Part shown: positions 29,584-36,857 of the stretch, piece after piece
How positions within the stretch are numbered: the stretch's first letter is position 1
How the letters are laid out: each line of letters opens with the position of its first letter
DNA from: Actinomycetes bacterium
GTDB lineage: Bacteria; Actinomycetota; Acidimicrobiia; IMCC26256; PALSA-610
NCBI GenBank assembly: GCA_025463905.1
Contig: JAODBJ010000313.1
Location: 1 to 36,857 of the forward strand
Direction of reading: 5' to 3'
Length of the DNA: 36,857 nt
Made by a program: the position numbers and the translations under genes
The notes under the pieces: model-generated
Seen by the model: only the letters and a program-made list of their open reading frames with translations
What the model was told of the DNA's origin: nothing
Database searches by the model: none

Positions 29584-30756
29584 TCAGACCATCGGGACGC
29601 GTGGAACGATCTGCTCGCCGACGCGGTCGAAGATCTCGTCGAGGGAATGCCCGGTTATCGTCAGGCCGTGATTGCGCAAGCCGACGACCGCGCGCGAAGG
29701 GTCGGGTTGCCGCCGCACCAACTCCGCAACCGATGACGCGAGTTGCACGGTGCCGCAGGGGTAGTTCACCTCGGTCGAGGTCGTGCCGTCGATCCATCCG
29801 TGCACGTGCACGATCGCACCGACGTTGGGGTGCTCGCCGTAGATCATGAAGTGCTCGATCGCGTCAACCGAGACGCGACGCGGCGTCACTGCCGGCGGAA
29901 CGCTCAGCACCATCGTGTCACCGGCCCGGTCGTAGCCACGTACGAGCAGGATGTCTTCGCCCACCGCGCGTAGTTCGGCCTTGTCGCCACCGCTTGCGCT
30001 CATCCAGTACACCGGCCCGTCGGGATCGGGCACACCACGGAGCGGTCCCCGATAGCGCGTGCTCAAGTTGCCATACGAGAGACCGCCGATGCCGTACAGA
30101 AGCTTCACGTGGCGAAGGTCGCGCGACGACAAGATCTCTTCGAGTGGGAACGGTGAAGGAAGAAGGGCGAGGGCGTCGAGGTTGCGACCCGCTTGCAACA
30201 TTCCTCGCGTCTGCTCGTCGCCATCCCACAACGACTCGGGGAGGTCGGTCACGAACCGGTTCGCGATCACGAGGCGGGAGGATGCGAGTGGTTCGACGCG
30301 CTGCGCCACCTGCGCGAACAACTCGTCGTCGGAGAGCCCGGGACCGACCGTGTATCGACCTTGCTCGAGCGTGACGAACTGCACCGCGAGGCCGTCGCTG
30401 GTGCTCGACACGAGCACGCAGAGGTTGGCGAGCGCGCGTACGAGGATCGGGTATCCCGTGCGCAACGGGTCGTCGGTGGGGCGTGGCAATGCACCGATCG
30501 CGATGACGAAGGTCGGCGCCGCCTTGCGACGATACGGACGGGGTTTCGCGACGTCGACCGGGTGCAAGACGACGTTCACATCGGCCCCGGGCTCCGGCAG
30601 TGACGCGTAGCCGGCGTGGACCAACGCGCGTTCCAGCCCGTCGACGAAACGCGCGAGTAACGGATCAGCGGGTCGATCGCTGCGCGCGATCGTCCGCCGC
30701 GCGTCGCGTTCCGCACCGGTCGTGCTGTTGCTGATCGTGCCGAGGGTCTCGACCAT
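29584..30756 (-). CDS. Class II aldolase/adducin-domain protein with an unknown N-terminal domain
   Basis: A 390-aa protein in two halves. Residues 1 to about 190 form a domain I do not recognise (LPEPGADVNVVLHPVDVAKPRPYRR). The C-terminal half is a class II aldolase/adducin domain: GGLSYGNLSTR, MSASGGDKAEL, IVHVHGW with the metal-binding His-x-His, and GLRNHGLTITG. I chose ATG 30756 because GGAGG (30766-30762) lies 5 bases upstream; the GTG at 30762 overlaps that site. The enzyme may be an aldolase, epimerase or dehydratase; the extra domain is unusual. It follows the DUF7065-like gene by 84 bases. Confidence 0.82.
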   Translation of the reverse strand: MVETLGTISNSTTGAERDARRTIARSDRPADPLLARFVDGLERALVHAGYASLPEPGADVNVVLHPVDVAKPRPYRRKAAPTFVIAIGALPRPTDDPLRTGYPILVRALANLCVLVSSTSDGLAVQFVTLEQGRYTVGPGLSDDELFAQVAQRVEPLASSRLVIANRFVTDLPESLWDGDEQTRGMLQAGRNLDALALLPSPFPLEEILSSRDLRHVKLLYGIGGLSYGNLSTRYRGPLRGVPDPDGPVYWMSASGGDKAELRAVGEDILLVRGYDRAGDTMVLSVPPAVTPRRVSVDAIEHFMIYGEHPNVGAIVHVHGWIDGTTSTEVNYPCGTVQLASSVAELVRRQPDPSRAVVGLRNHGLTITGHSLDEIFDRVGEQIVPRVPMV

Positions 30757-30840
30757 CTGCACCTCCGAACGGCAACGAGGCTATCGGCCGCCCAGCAGAC
30801 GGCCCGGTCGTGCACCGGTGGCGATGCCGTCACGCGTCAA

Positions 30841-31959
30841 TCACGCCATGGGTGTGAAGAGACTGAGGCCCTGACGGCCGGCTTGGGCCGTGTCGAAACA
30901 CAATGTGTCGTAGGCCTCGAAGATCCCGTAGCTCACCTGGCCGTCGCACTCGAAGCGCATGTGGTGCTGATCGAGGCCGCAGATACGGGCCCGCACCGCC
31001 GGGTCGGTCGCGTCGTACGTTTCACCCGCCACGACGTTGTCGCCGACGTACATCCCGTGCCAGATGTCGCCGTCGGGAGTACCGCCGTTGGGGCCGCCGT
31101 ACATCCCGCAGCGTAGGAACGCGACCTGGTTCCCGAGCCGTTCGAACGTCACCGTCTTCGCTTCTCCGGAAGCGAATGTGAGGTCCATCTCCCCGCCGAG
31201 CAGGAGGTTCGTGTCGGGCTCGAAACGCAGCCGATGGCGGCGGCGCCGCAGTGTCTCGCTCCCGGGGCGTGGGTCGCCGAGGTTGCGCATCACATGGTCG
31301 GTCCACACACTCCAGTCGGGATACTGCACGAACGCTCCCGACATCACGTGCTGCCAGCCGGACCAGCGTCCCGGGCCACCCACACCATCGCGCGTACCCC
31401 AGTGATGGTCTCGGGAGCCGTTGTAGTGATCACGCGTGAGGTCGTAGTGCTGGTCGCCGACGCGCACCCAACCGGTCTGTTCGCCGAAACCGTCGTAACC
31501 GGCGACACCGCCGAACGGTGTGCCGTTTGCGATCATCCCCGCACCGAGATTGCGGAACACGGCGCGCTTCGTGTCGAACCAACGGATGTCGTAGCTCGTG
31601 CCGAACTCGTTCTCGTCGAGCACGAGGCGCCATTCGCGAAAGGGTTCGATCACCTCGAACGCGATCGGGCCGACGCGCATGTCCATGCGATTGTCGCCGA
31701 GTCGCCGGTGCGCACGCACTGTTGTGTGCGCGCCGCGATGGTTGACAATTGCGAACGCCTCGGCAGTACCGAGGTTCGGGTAGAACGCAAGACCACACAC
31801 CACGAGTAACTCCCCCGCGTCGTCTTGCGCGGAGAACCACACCCGCTCGTACGCCTGCGCATCGGTTGTCCACATCACCCGCACCGGGTGCGGGTAGTTG
31901 TGCACGAGATACTCGTCGATGCCGCTCATCGGCGAATGCTCGGGGCTGGCGTCGAACAA
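30841..31959 (-). CDS. DUF7065/CrtC-like (AttH-like) protein
   Basis: A 372-aa protein of the calycin-like group that includes CrtC and AttH. The diagnostic HYNGSRDHHWGTRDG segment is present, as are FREWRLVLDENEFGTSYDIRW and a long beta-rich C-terminal half. Related proteins in actinobacteria sit in lipid or terpenoid catabolic clusters beside aminoglycoside-phosphotransferase-like genes, exactly as here. CrtC hydrates carotenoid double bonds, so hydration of a hydrophobic substrate is possible but unproven. A TTG start at 31959 is supported by AAGGAG (31969-31964) 4-5 bases upstream, which also overlaps the stop of the phosphotransferase gene; an ATG at 31929 is the alternative. Confidence 0.8.
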   Translation of the reverse strand: MFDASPEHSPMSGIDEYLVHNYPHPVRVMWTTDAQAYERVWFSAQDDAGELLVVCGLAFYPNLGTAEAFAIVNHRGAHTTVRAHRRLGDNRMDMRVGPIAFEVIEPFREWRLVLDENEFGTSYDIRWFDTKRAVFRNLGAGMIANGTPFGGVAGYDGFGEQTGWVRVGDQHYDLTRDHYNGSRDHHWGTRDGVGGPGRWSGWQHVMSGAFVQYPDWSVWTDHVMRNLGDPRPGSETLRRRRHRLRFEPDTNLLLGGEMDLTFASGEAKTVTFERLGNQVAFLRCGMYGGPNGGTPDGDIWHGMYVGDNVVAGETYDATDPAVRARICGLDQHHMRFECDGQVSYGIFEAYDTLCFDTAQAGRQGLSLFTPMA

Positions 31960-31968
31960 GAGAGCTCC

Positions 31969-33018
31969 TTATCCGTCGAAGGAAGCAATTCGCGCGTCGA
32001 GGTGACGCAGCATCGGGTTGGCATCGCCCGCAATGCCGGGGTACGAGGTGCCGGAAGCCGCGGCTATGCGCGCTTGGCGATCGCTGATCGCAATGGAGCG
32101 CACCAGCGCGAACACTTCGTGCCAGGCCAGGTGCGCGACCGGCCGGCCGAGCGCGCGCTCGTAGTACTCGATGGCCGCTTCGCGTCCGAGGAAGCCCGGC
32201 ACCGACGCGCGCACGAAATGGGTCGTCAACTCGTCGAGCACGAGGTACCACCCGAGATCCATCTCGGCGGGACCGATCGTCGCGAGCTCCCAATCGAGCA
32301 GGCCCACCACATCACCCTCGGGCCCGTACATCACATTGCCGATCCGGGCGTCGCCCCACAACAACGACATCGTTCTGGTGTCGTCGGGTGCGGTACTCGC
32401 GCACCAGTCGAGTGCCTTGATGAGCGCGTGAGGTGGCGCGTCGGGTGCCGCGGCCCAATGCACGTAGCGCGTCCAGTAGTCGAGTTCGGCCCGCATGCCG
32501 ACGCGCAATGATCCGTCGAGCGCCGTCGCGCGCCAGTCGACCTGGTGCACTGACGCCAGCGCTGCCAGGAAGCCCTCGTGCACCGCACGTTGCCGATCCG
32601 CGGGCGCGGCTTTGAGCCAAGGATCGAGAGCCGGAATCTCTCCACCGGGTTTGCCGTCGACGAACGACATCACCAAGAAGGGCGCGCCGAGCCAGGTCGC
32701 GTCGTCTTCCACCGCGATCACTCGCGGCACCGCAACACAACTGTGTGCGAGGGCAGCGAGGACGCGCTCCTGATCATGAAGCTCGTACGTCGGGAACGAA
32801 GCCAACGGCGGTGGGAGCCGAAATACGAGGCGCTCCCTCGCGCGTCCCGCGTCGATGCGCCAGGAGATCGAGACGATCACGGTTTCGTTCGACCAACCCG
32901 CAGCCGGGCGCGTCAGGTCGTCGACGACGATGTCAGAGTGCTCCGGCCGGTGACACGACACCCAATCACGCACTCCGCGCCGAAGCGCGTCGTCGTCGCG
33001 CGTCACCCCGGCGGCCAT
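31969..33018 (-). CDS. Aminoglycoside-phosphotransferase-like (APH) kinase
   Basis: A 349-aa kinase-fold protein. The catalytic loop reads LLWGDARIGNVM (Asp223, Asn228), with Trp in place of the usual His of HGD, as in the acyl-CoA-associated APH subgroup. GLLDWELATIGP supplies the metal-binding Asp242. A Ser/Asn-rich SNETV loop and VFRLPP form the N-lobe. I chose ATG 33018; a TATCAT hexamer ends 8 bases before it, so the mRNA may be leaderless. It heads the six-gene minus-strand unit and diverges from a P450. Phosphorylation of a lipid alcohol is a family-based guess; antibiotic resistance is unlikely. Confidence 0.88.
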   Translation of the reverse strand: MAAGVTRDDDALRRGVRDWVSCHRPEHSDIVVDDLTRPAAGWSNETVIVSISWRIDAGRARERLVFRLPPPLASFPTYELHDQERVLAALAHSCVAVPRVIAVEDDATWLGAPFLVMSFVDGKPGGEIPALDPWLKAAPADRQRAVHEGFLAALASVHQVDWRATALDGSLRVGMRAELDYWTRYVHWAAAPDAPPHALIKALDWCASTAPDDTRTMSLLWGDARIGNVMYGPEGDVVGLLDWELATIGPAEMDLGWYLVLDELTTHFVRASVPGFLGREAAIEYYERALGRPVAHLAWHEVFALVRSIAISDRQARIAAASGTSYPGIAGDANPMLRHLDARIASFDG

Positions 33019-33026
33019 CGAAACGC

Positions 33027-33032
33027 ATGATA
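33027..33032 (-). promoter_or_regulatory. -10 element of the APH gene
   Basis: TATCAT on the minus strand ends 8 bases before the ATG at 33018, the same hexamer and spacing as at the TetR gene. No clear -35 was found 16-18 bases upstream. It predicts a leaderless transcript for the six-gene unit. Confidence 0.45.
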
Positions 33033-33075
33033 CAAATGCCGTCGTGACGCGCCGGCAGCTCAACCAGGCTCTCGC

Positions 33076-34233
33076 GTGAACCCCGAAGTGCTCGGCACCT
33101 TCATCGCCGACGATTACTTCGAAGAGCTCGCGCGCCTGCGCCGTGACGAACCGGTACGCGCGTACGCGCCGCGCGCATGGACCGTGGCTCGCTACGAAGA
33201 CGTACGTGAGGTGAGCCACCATCCAGAGCGGTTCTGCTCGGGCGGCGGCGTGCTCATGAACGACCCTCTGCGCACAGGAGGTGGCGTGTCAGGTTCGATC
33301 CTGCACATGGACCCACCTGAGCACGCGCCGTGGCGCAAACTCGTGAGCCGCCGATTCACGCCGCGCTCGATGGCGTCGCTCGAAACCGACGTGCGACGAG
33401 TGGCCCGCTCCGTGCTCGCCACGGTCGAGCCGGGCGAAGAGGTCGAGTTCGTCGACCGCATCGCGGCACCGTTTCCCGTTTTCGTCATCGCCGAGTTGCT
33501 CGGTATATCCCACGGCGACCGTGCCGATTTCCGCCGCTGGTCGGACGCGATCATCGAGTCGCCCGACCACCCAGGCGAGGGCATGGACGACATCCTGGAG
33601 ATGTTCCGATTCCTTTCCCGGCACGCGCGCGACCGTCGCGACAACCCTTCCGACGACCTTGCCACGGTCGTGGTGCAGGGCGAGATCGAGGGGCGGCCCG
33701 TGACGATCGAAGAGGCGGTCGGGTACCTCCTCGCCTTGCTCGTGGCCGGGAACGAAACGACGCGCCACCTCGTGTCCGGCAGCGTCATCGCCCTCTCCGA
33801 AGATCCTGAGCAACGCGCGCTGCTCGCCCGGGAGCCTGATCGAATCCCGACCGCACTCGAGGAATGTCTGCGATGGGTCACACCGATCCAGGCATTCGGG
33901 CGCACTGCGACTGCCGACACGATGCTCGGCGGCCAACCGATCGCGGGCGGCGACTTCCTCGTGATGTTGTACGCGTCCGCCAATCGCGATGAGCGCGCAT
34001 TCGGCCCGACCGCGGGTGCGTTCGACGTGACGCGGCCGATCGACACGAGCCACCTCGCGTTCGGCTTCGGTGAGCATCTGTGCCTTGGTGCGGCACTCGC
34101 CCGTCTGGAAGGGCGCGTCTTTCTCGAGGAACTCCTCGCGCGGTTCCCGGAATTCGCCGTCTCGGGTGAACCGGTGCTGGCCCGTTCCACGCTCGTGCGC
34201 GGCGCGACGCAACTTCCCGTGCTGTGCCGGTGA
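33076..34233 (+). CDS. Cytochrome P450 (third)
   Basis: A 385-aa P450 of a different subfamily from the two at 2164 and 5650. I-helix AGNET at 224-228, K-helix ECLR (E-E-C-L-R-W), and the heme loop FGFGEHLCLG with Cys336 are intact. PPEHAPWRKLVSRRFTPRSMASLE is the usual C-helix region. GTG 33076 is the start, with only a weak ribosome-binding site. The gene diverges from the APH gene across 57 bases and is followed after 79 bases by the acyl-CoA synthetase and thioesterase, so hydroxylation of an acid that is then activated with CoA is a plausible route. Confidence 0.93.
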   Translation: MNPEVLGTFIADDYFEELARLRRDEPVRAYAPRAWTVARYEDVREVSHHPERFCSGGGVLMNDPLRTGGGVSGSILHMDPPEHAPWRKLVSRRFTPRSMASLETDVRRVARSVLATVEPGEEVEFVDRIAAPFPVFVIAELLGISHGDRADFRRWSDAIIESPDHPGEGMDDILEMFRFLSRHARDRRDNPSDDLATVVVQGEIEGRPVTIEEAVGYLLALLVAGNETTRHLVSGSVIALSEDPEQRALLAREPDRIPTALEECLRWVTPIQAFGRTATADTMLGGQPIAGGDFLVMLYASANRDERAFGPTAGAFDVTRPIDTSHLAFGFGEHLCLGAALARLEGRVFLEELLARFPEFAVSGEPVLARSTLVRGATQLPVLCR

Positions 34234-34312
34234 TCGAGCGTCACGATGCCTGTGATCGTTCCAGCCACGGGCGGGGCCCGAGCGGCCCGGCCTTCGGCCG
34301 AGAGCGCGAAAC

Positions 34313-35974
34313 ATGACGAACGACGCAACCGTCGCGCGACTCGTCGCCGCGCGCGCCACCGACACCAACGTCGGCCTGCGATTCGGCGACCAAGCCTGGA
34401 CGTGGTCCGAAATCGTGCATCAATGCGCGGTGCGAGCCTCGGTGCTTCATGACTTGCGATGCGACGGTCCGTTCCACGTAGGCGTGCTGCTCGAGAACGT
34501 GCCGGAGTACGTGTTCATGCTCGGCGGTGCCGCGCTCGCCGGCGCAACGGTCGTGGGCATCAACGCGACACGTCGCGGCGAAGAGCTCGCGGCCGACATC
34601 CGCCATACCGACTGCCAGTTCGTGCTTACCGACACCCGCCAAGCGCCACTGCTCGCCGGTTCCGATCTCGGCTCCGCGACGGATCGCGTGATCACCGTCG
34701 AGTCTGACGCGTGGAAACGGCAGCTGCTCGACCACGACGACGCGACTGTGCCCGCGGTGTTGCCGGGTCCCGACGCGCTGTTCGTCCTGATCTTCACGTC
34801 GGGCTCGACCGGCGCACCCAAAGCGGTGCGCGGTAGCCAGGGTCGATTCGCGACGTTTGGCCCGGGAATGGGGTTCACGAGCGAGGACGTGCTTTACAGC
34901 TGCATGCCGTTGTTCCACGGCAACGCGCTGTCGGCGAACTTCATGCCTGCATTGCGCTTCGGCGCGACGATGGCGCTGCGACACAAGTTCTCGGCATCCG
35001 AGTTTTTCGACGACGTCCGTCGGTATGACGCGTCCTACTTCAATCTCGTCGGTCGCGCGCTTTCCTACATCGTCGCCACTCCCCCATCCGCCGATGACCG
35101 GCGCCACCGGGTGAAGTTCGCGCTGGCACCCGAGTCGTCAGCCGCCGACGCCGCCGCGTTCCAAGAACGCTTCGGCATCCCGATCGTCACGGGCTACGGC
35201 TCCAGCGAGGGCGCGATCATCATCCGGCCGATCCCCAACCCGAAACCCGGCGCGCTCGGTTTGCCCGCGCCCGGCACCGACGTCGTGGTCGTCGACGCCG
35301 CGACTGGCGCGGAATGCCCGCCTGCGGACATCGACGAGCACGGACGCATCCGCAACGCCGACGTCGCCATCGGCGAGATCGTGCGACGCGACCCGCAGCT
35401 CGTGTTCGAGGGCTACTACGACAACGACGCCGCCACCGCGGAGCGCTCCCGTAACGGCTGGTACTGGTCGGGCGACCTCGCATACCGCGATCGCGACGGC
35501 ATCTTCTATTTCGCGGGCCGAACCGACGATTGGATTCGAGTCGACGGCGAGAACTTCGCGGCCGCGCCGATCGAGCGCATCATCGGACGCCATGCGGACG
35601 TCGCGGCCGTGGCCGTGTACGCCGTGGCCGATCCCGTCACCAGTGACCAGGTGATGGCGGCGATCGAACTGCATGCCGGACGTACCTTCGACCCGCACGC
35701 GCTGCGGGAATTCCTCGACGCGCAACCAGATCTCGGTACCAAGTGGGCCCCGCGTTTCGTCCGCGTCGTCGATGCACTCCCTCTCACGGGCGCCGACAAG
35801 GTGGACAAGAAGCCGTTGCGCGCCGCCGGTTGGGGATGCGACGACGTGTGGTGGCAGCCAAGCACCGGTCTCGACTACGAACCGCTCGGCGAATCCGCGC
35901 GCACCGCACTCGCGCAACGTTTTCGCGAGCACCAACGCGACCATCTGCTCCCCAGTAAGAGGTTCACTCCGTGA
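34313..35974 (+). CDS. Acyl-CoA synthetase (AMP-binding, FadD-like)
   Basis: A 553-aa ANL-family ligase that adenylates a carboxylic acid and transfers it to CoA. The P-loop FTSGSTGAPKAV starts at residue 161; GYGSSEG, WYWSGDLAYRD and GRTDDWIRVDGENF follow in order. The catalytic lysine of the C-terminal domain is probably Lys496 in TGADKVDKKPL. The length and motif spelling match mycobacterial FadD17-like enzymes. The stop overlaps the GTG of the thioesterase gene (GTGA). Together with the P450 just upstream it suggests oxidation and CoA activation of a fatty, steroid or terpenoid acid. Confidence 0.93.
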   Translation: MTNDATVARLVAARATDTNVGLRFGDQAWTWSEIVHQCAVRASVLHDLRCDGPFHVGVLLENVPEYVFMLGGAALAGATVVGINATRRGEELAADIRHTDCQFVLTDTRQAPLLAGSDLGSATDRVITVESDAWKRQLLDHDDATVPAVLPGPDALFVLIFTSGSTGAPKAVRGSQGRFATFGPGMGFTSEDVLYSCMPLFHGNALSANFMPALRFGATMALRHKFSASEFFDDVRRYDASYFNLVGRALSYIVATPPSADDRRHRVKFALAPESSAADAAAFQERFGIPIVTGYGSSEGAIIIRPIPNPKPGALGLPAPGTDVVVVDAATGAECPPADIDEHGRIRNADVAIGEIVRRDPQLVFEGYYDNDAATAERSRNGWYWSGDLAYRDRDGIFYFAGRTDDWIRVDGENFAAAPIERIIGRHADVAAVAVYAVADPVTSDQVMAAIELHAGRTFDPHALREFLDAQPDLGTKWAPRFVRVVDALPLTGADKVDKKPLRAAGWGCDDVWWQPSTGLDYEPLGESARTALAQRFREHQRDHLLPSKRFTP

Positions 35975-36390
35975 CGGACACACCACCGCCGGAACTGCCC
36001 GACCTCGAGCGGAGCAGTGCATTCGTCGCCGCGGCCGGTTTGCGGCTCGCGGAAATCGGCCCGAGTCGAGTAACCGGGTGGATCGACCTCAGCGACGCGC
36101 ACCACCAACCCTGGGGCATCGTGCACGGGGGCGTGTACACCAGCGCGATCGAGACCGCCGCGAGTATCGGTGCGAGCACCGAAGCCGCCGCGCGCGGTCT
36201 CGCGGCGGTCGGTGTGAACAACAACACCAACTTCTTGCGTTCGATGACCGACGGACGCGTGGAAGTGATCGCGAACGCCATCCAGCAAGGGCGCACCGCG
36301 CAACTCTGGGAAGTGCGTATCACCGACGACCACGACCGGCTCGTGGCGGTCGGTCAGGTACGGCTGCAGAACGTGACACCGCGCACCTAA
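35971..36390 (+). CDS. PaaI-type hotdog thioesterase
   Basis: A 139-aa hotdog-fold protein that would hydrolyse a small acyl-CoA. HQPWGIVHGGVYTSAIETAAS contains the HGG active-site loop and the following acidic residue on the central helix. NNNTNFLRSMTDGRVEVIA is the typical second strand pair. It starts at GTG 35971, overlapping the CoA-ligase stop by 4 bases, so both are made together. It may release product or remove misacylated CoA in the same pathway. Confidence 0.92.
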   Translation: MTDTPPPELPDLERSSAFVAAAGLRLAEIGPSRVTGWIDLSDAHHQPWGIVHGGVYTSAIETAASIGASTEAAARGLAAVGVNNNTNFLRSMTDGRVEVIANAIQQGRTAQLWEVRITDDHDRLVAVGQVRLQNVTPRT

Positions 36391-36438
36391 ACGGTCCACG
36401 CGCACGTGCGGGTGCGTGTACGCGCGCGCTTCTGGGTA

Positions 36439-36451
36439 GTCACCGGGTGAC
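36439..36451 (+). promoter_or_regulatory. 13-base palindrome upstream of the Rho_N-like gene
   Basis: GTCACC-G-GGTGAC has perfect 6-base arms. It ends just before the ribosome-binding AGAGGAG (36453-36459). A role as operator or leader hairpin is possible; nothing more can be said. Confidence 0.35.
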
Positions 36452-36464
36452 GAGAGGAGCCCCG

Positions 36465-36791
36465 ATGCCCCGGCAATACTGGAGCGAAAAGCGCGAACGT
36501 CAATACGAGCACATCAAGGAAGGTCTGCGCGATCGTGGCGAAAACGAAGACACCGCCGAAGAGATCGCGGCGCGCACGGTCATCAAAGAACGGGCCCGCT
36601 CCGGCGAAGCGCGTTCAGCGAGCAGGACGTCTACCGACGACTTGTCGTCCGGCCGGCGCGGCGGACTGCGCTCGCATCGCGGACCGGGCGGCCGCACCAA
36701 GGCGCAGCTCTACAACGAAGCGAAGCACCAAGGCATCGAAGGGCGTTCGAAAATGACCAAGGCGGAGTTGGAGCGCGCGGTCGGTCGCTGA
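36465..36791 (+). CDS. Small basic protein with a Rho_N/SAP-like C-terminus
   Basis: A 108-aa highly charged protein. The N-terminus (SEKRERQYEHIKEGLRDRGENEDTAEEIAARTV) is a charged helical stretch. An Arg/Ser/Gly-rich linker (GRRGGLRSHRGPGGR) follows, then TKAQLYNEAKHQGIEGRSKMTKAELERAV, which resembles the Rho N-terminal/SAP-like helix-extended-helix fold that binds nucleic acid. Proteins of this layout are often labelled 'plasmid stabilization protein' on little evidence. The ATG at 36465 has AGAGGAG 5 bases upstream. It is monocistronic here, 74 bases after the thioesterase. A nucleic-acid-binding stress role is plausible. Confidence 0.8.
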   Translation: MPRQYWSEKRERQYEHIKEGLRDRGENEDTAEEIAARTVIKERARSGEARSASRTSTDDLSSGRRGGLRSHRGPGGRTKAQLYNEAKHQGIEGRSKMTKAELERAVGR

Positions 36792-36801
36792 CCGACGGTT
36801 T

Positions 36802-36821
36802 GGGCGGGTTCAATACCGCCC
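36802..36821. terminator. Hairpin between convergent gene ends
   Basis: GGGCGG (36802-36807) pairs with CCGCCC (36816-36821) around an 8-base loop, 11 bases after the stop of the Rho_N-like gene and across the stop of the putative minus-strand gene. No T-run; a weak factor-assisted terminator at best. Confidence 0.4.
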
Positions 36822-36857
36822 GACGTTCACTTCGCGTACGTCGTCCAGCCCTGCGAG
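36810..36857 (-). CDS. C-terminal tail of a gene entering from the right
   Basis: The last 48 bases read on the minus strand as LAGLDDVREVNVGRY followed by TGA, with GC-rich codons of the local style. It is only 15 residues, so the family cannot be identified and a chance frame is possible. Confidence 0.35.
   Translation of the reverse strand, partial: LAGLDDVREVNVGRY

Noticed and set aside
31969-33018. Antibiotic-resistance aminoglycoside kinase
   Set aside because: The catalytic loop has Trp instead of His (WGDARIGN), and the context of acyl-CoA and P450 genes fits the metabolic APH subgroup.
1-36857. tRNA, rRNA, insertion sequence, integrase or prophage signals
   Set aside because: I looked for characteristic stems, transposase motifs and terminal repeats by eye and found none that hold up.

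Overview
The window comes from a very GC-rich genome with a strongly actinobacterial gene set. It has an F420/FMN-type luciferase-like oxidoreductase, three CYP-type P450s, a phosphotransferase of the kind linked to acyl-CoA metabolism, a DUF7065/CrtC-like protein, an F420-type split-barrel protein, and many GTG starts with 4-nt overlaps. An Acidimicrobiia-like member of the Actinomycetota is my best guess, inferred from gene content and not from any marker gene. No rRNA, tRNA, transposase, integrase or CRISPR array was seen. The window is chromosome-like and densely coded. The longest gap between genes is about 216 bases (23275-23490, upstream of a cold-shock gene).

Layout. 1-9.3 kb: a cut-off GT-C glycosyltransferase and an LLM oxidoreductase (minus) diverge from a P450. 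Next come an SDR and a TetR regulator (minus), divergent from three overlapping small membrane ORFs. A minus-strand SDR-GntR-P450 unit follows, then a plus-strand ArsR-SRPBCC pair. 9.3-12.6 kb: a PadR regulator followed by a complete molybdate ABC transporter, modA-modB-modC. 12.7-18.4 kb: an aldehyde dehydrogenase, a secreted beta-propeller protein, an ECF sigma factor with a membrane anti-sigma candidate and a visible autoregulatory-type promoter, a Bcp-type peroxiredoxin, a split-barrel flavoprotein and a small acidic tail-anchored protein. 18.4-23.3 kb: an amidohydrolase, a G8-domain beta-helix lipoprotein and a second GT-C glycosyltransferase, all minus. 23.5-27.6 kb: a cold-shock protein, an SCP2-like/PhyH fusion, a membrane-anchored His/Cys-rich protein and a CopC-CopD fusion. 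27.6-33.0 kb: a six-gene minus-strand unit (phosphotransferase, DUF7065-like, class II aldolase-like, aldo/keto reductase, COG4280-like membrane protein, small membrane protein). 33.1-36.8 kb: P450, acyl-CoA synthetase, hotdog thioesterase, a small Rho_N-like protein, and the tail of a further gene.

How the parts may work together. The P450s, SDRs, aldehyde dehydrogenase, CoA ligase, thioesterase, PhyH-like oxygenase, amidohydrolase and phosphotransferase suggest oxidation and CoA activation of hydrophobic substrates (sterol-, terpene- or fatty-acid-like), split over several separately regulated units. The modABC operon supplies molybdate. The CopCD fusion and its His-rich partner point to copper handling. 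The regulatory DNA is the most distinctive part. Several regulator or enzyme genes start 7-8 bases after a -10-like hexamer, suggesting leaderless mRNAs, and four regulators have palindromes at or next to their own start codons.
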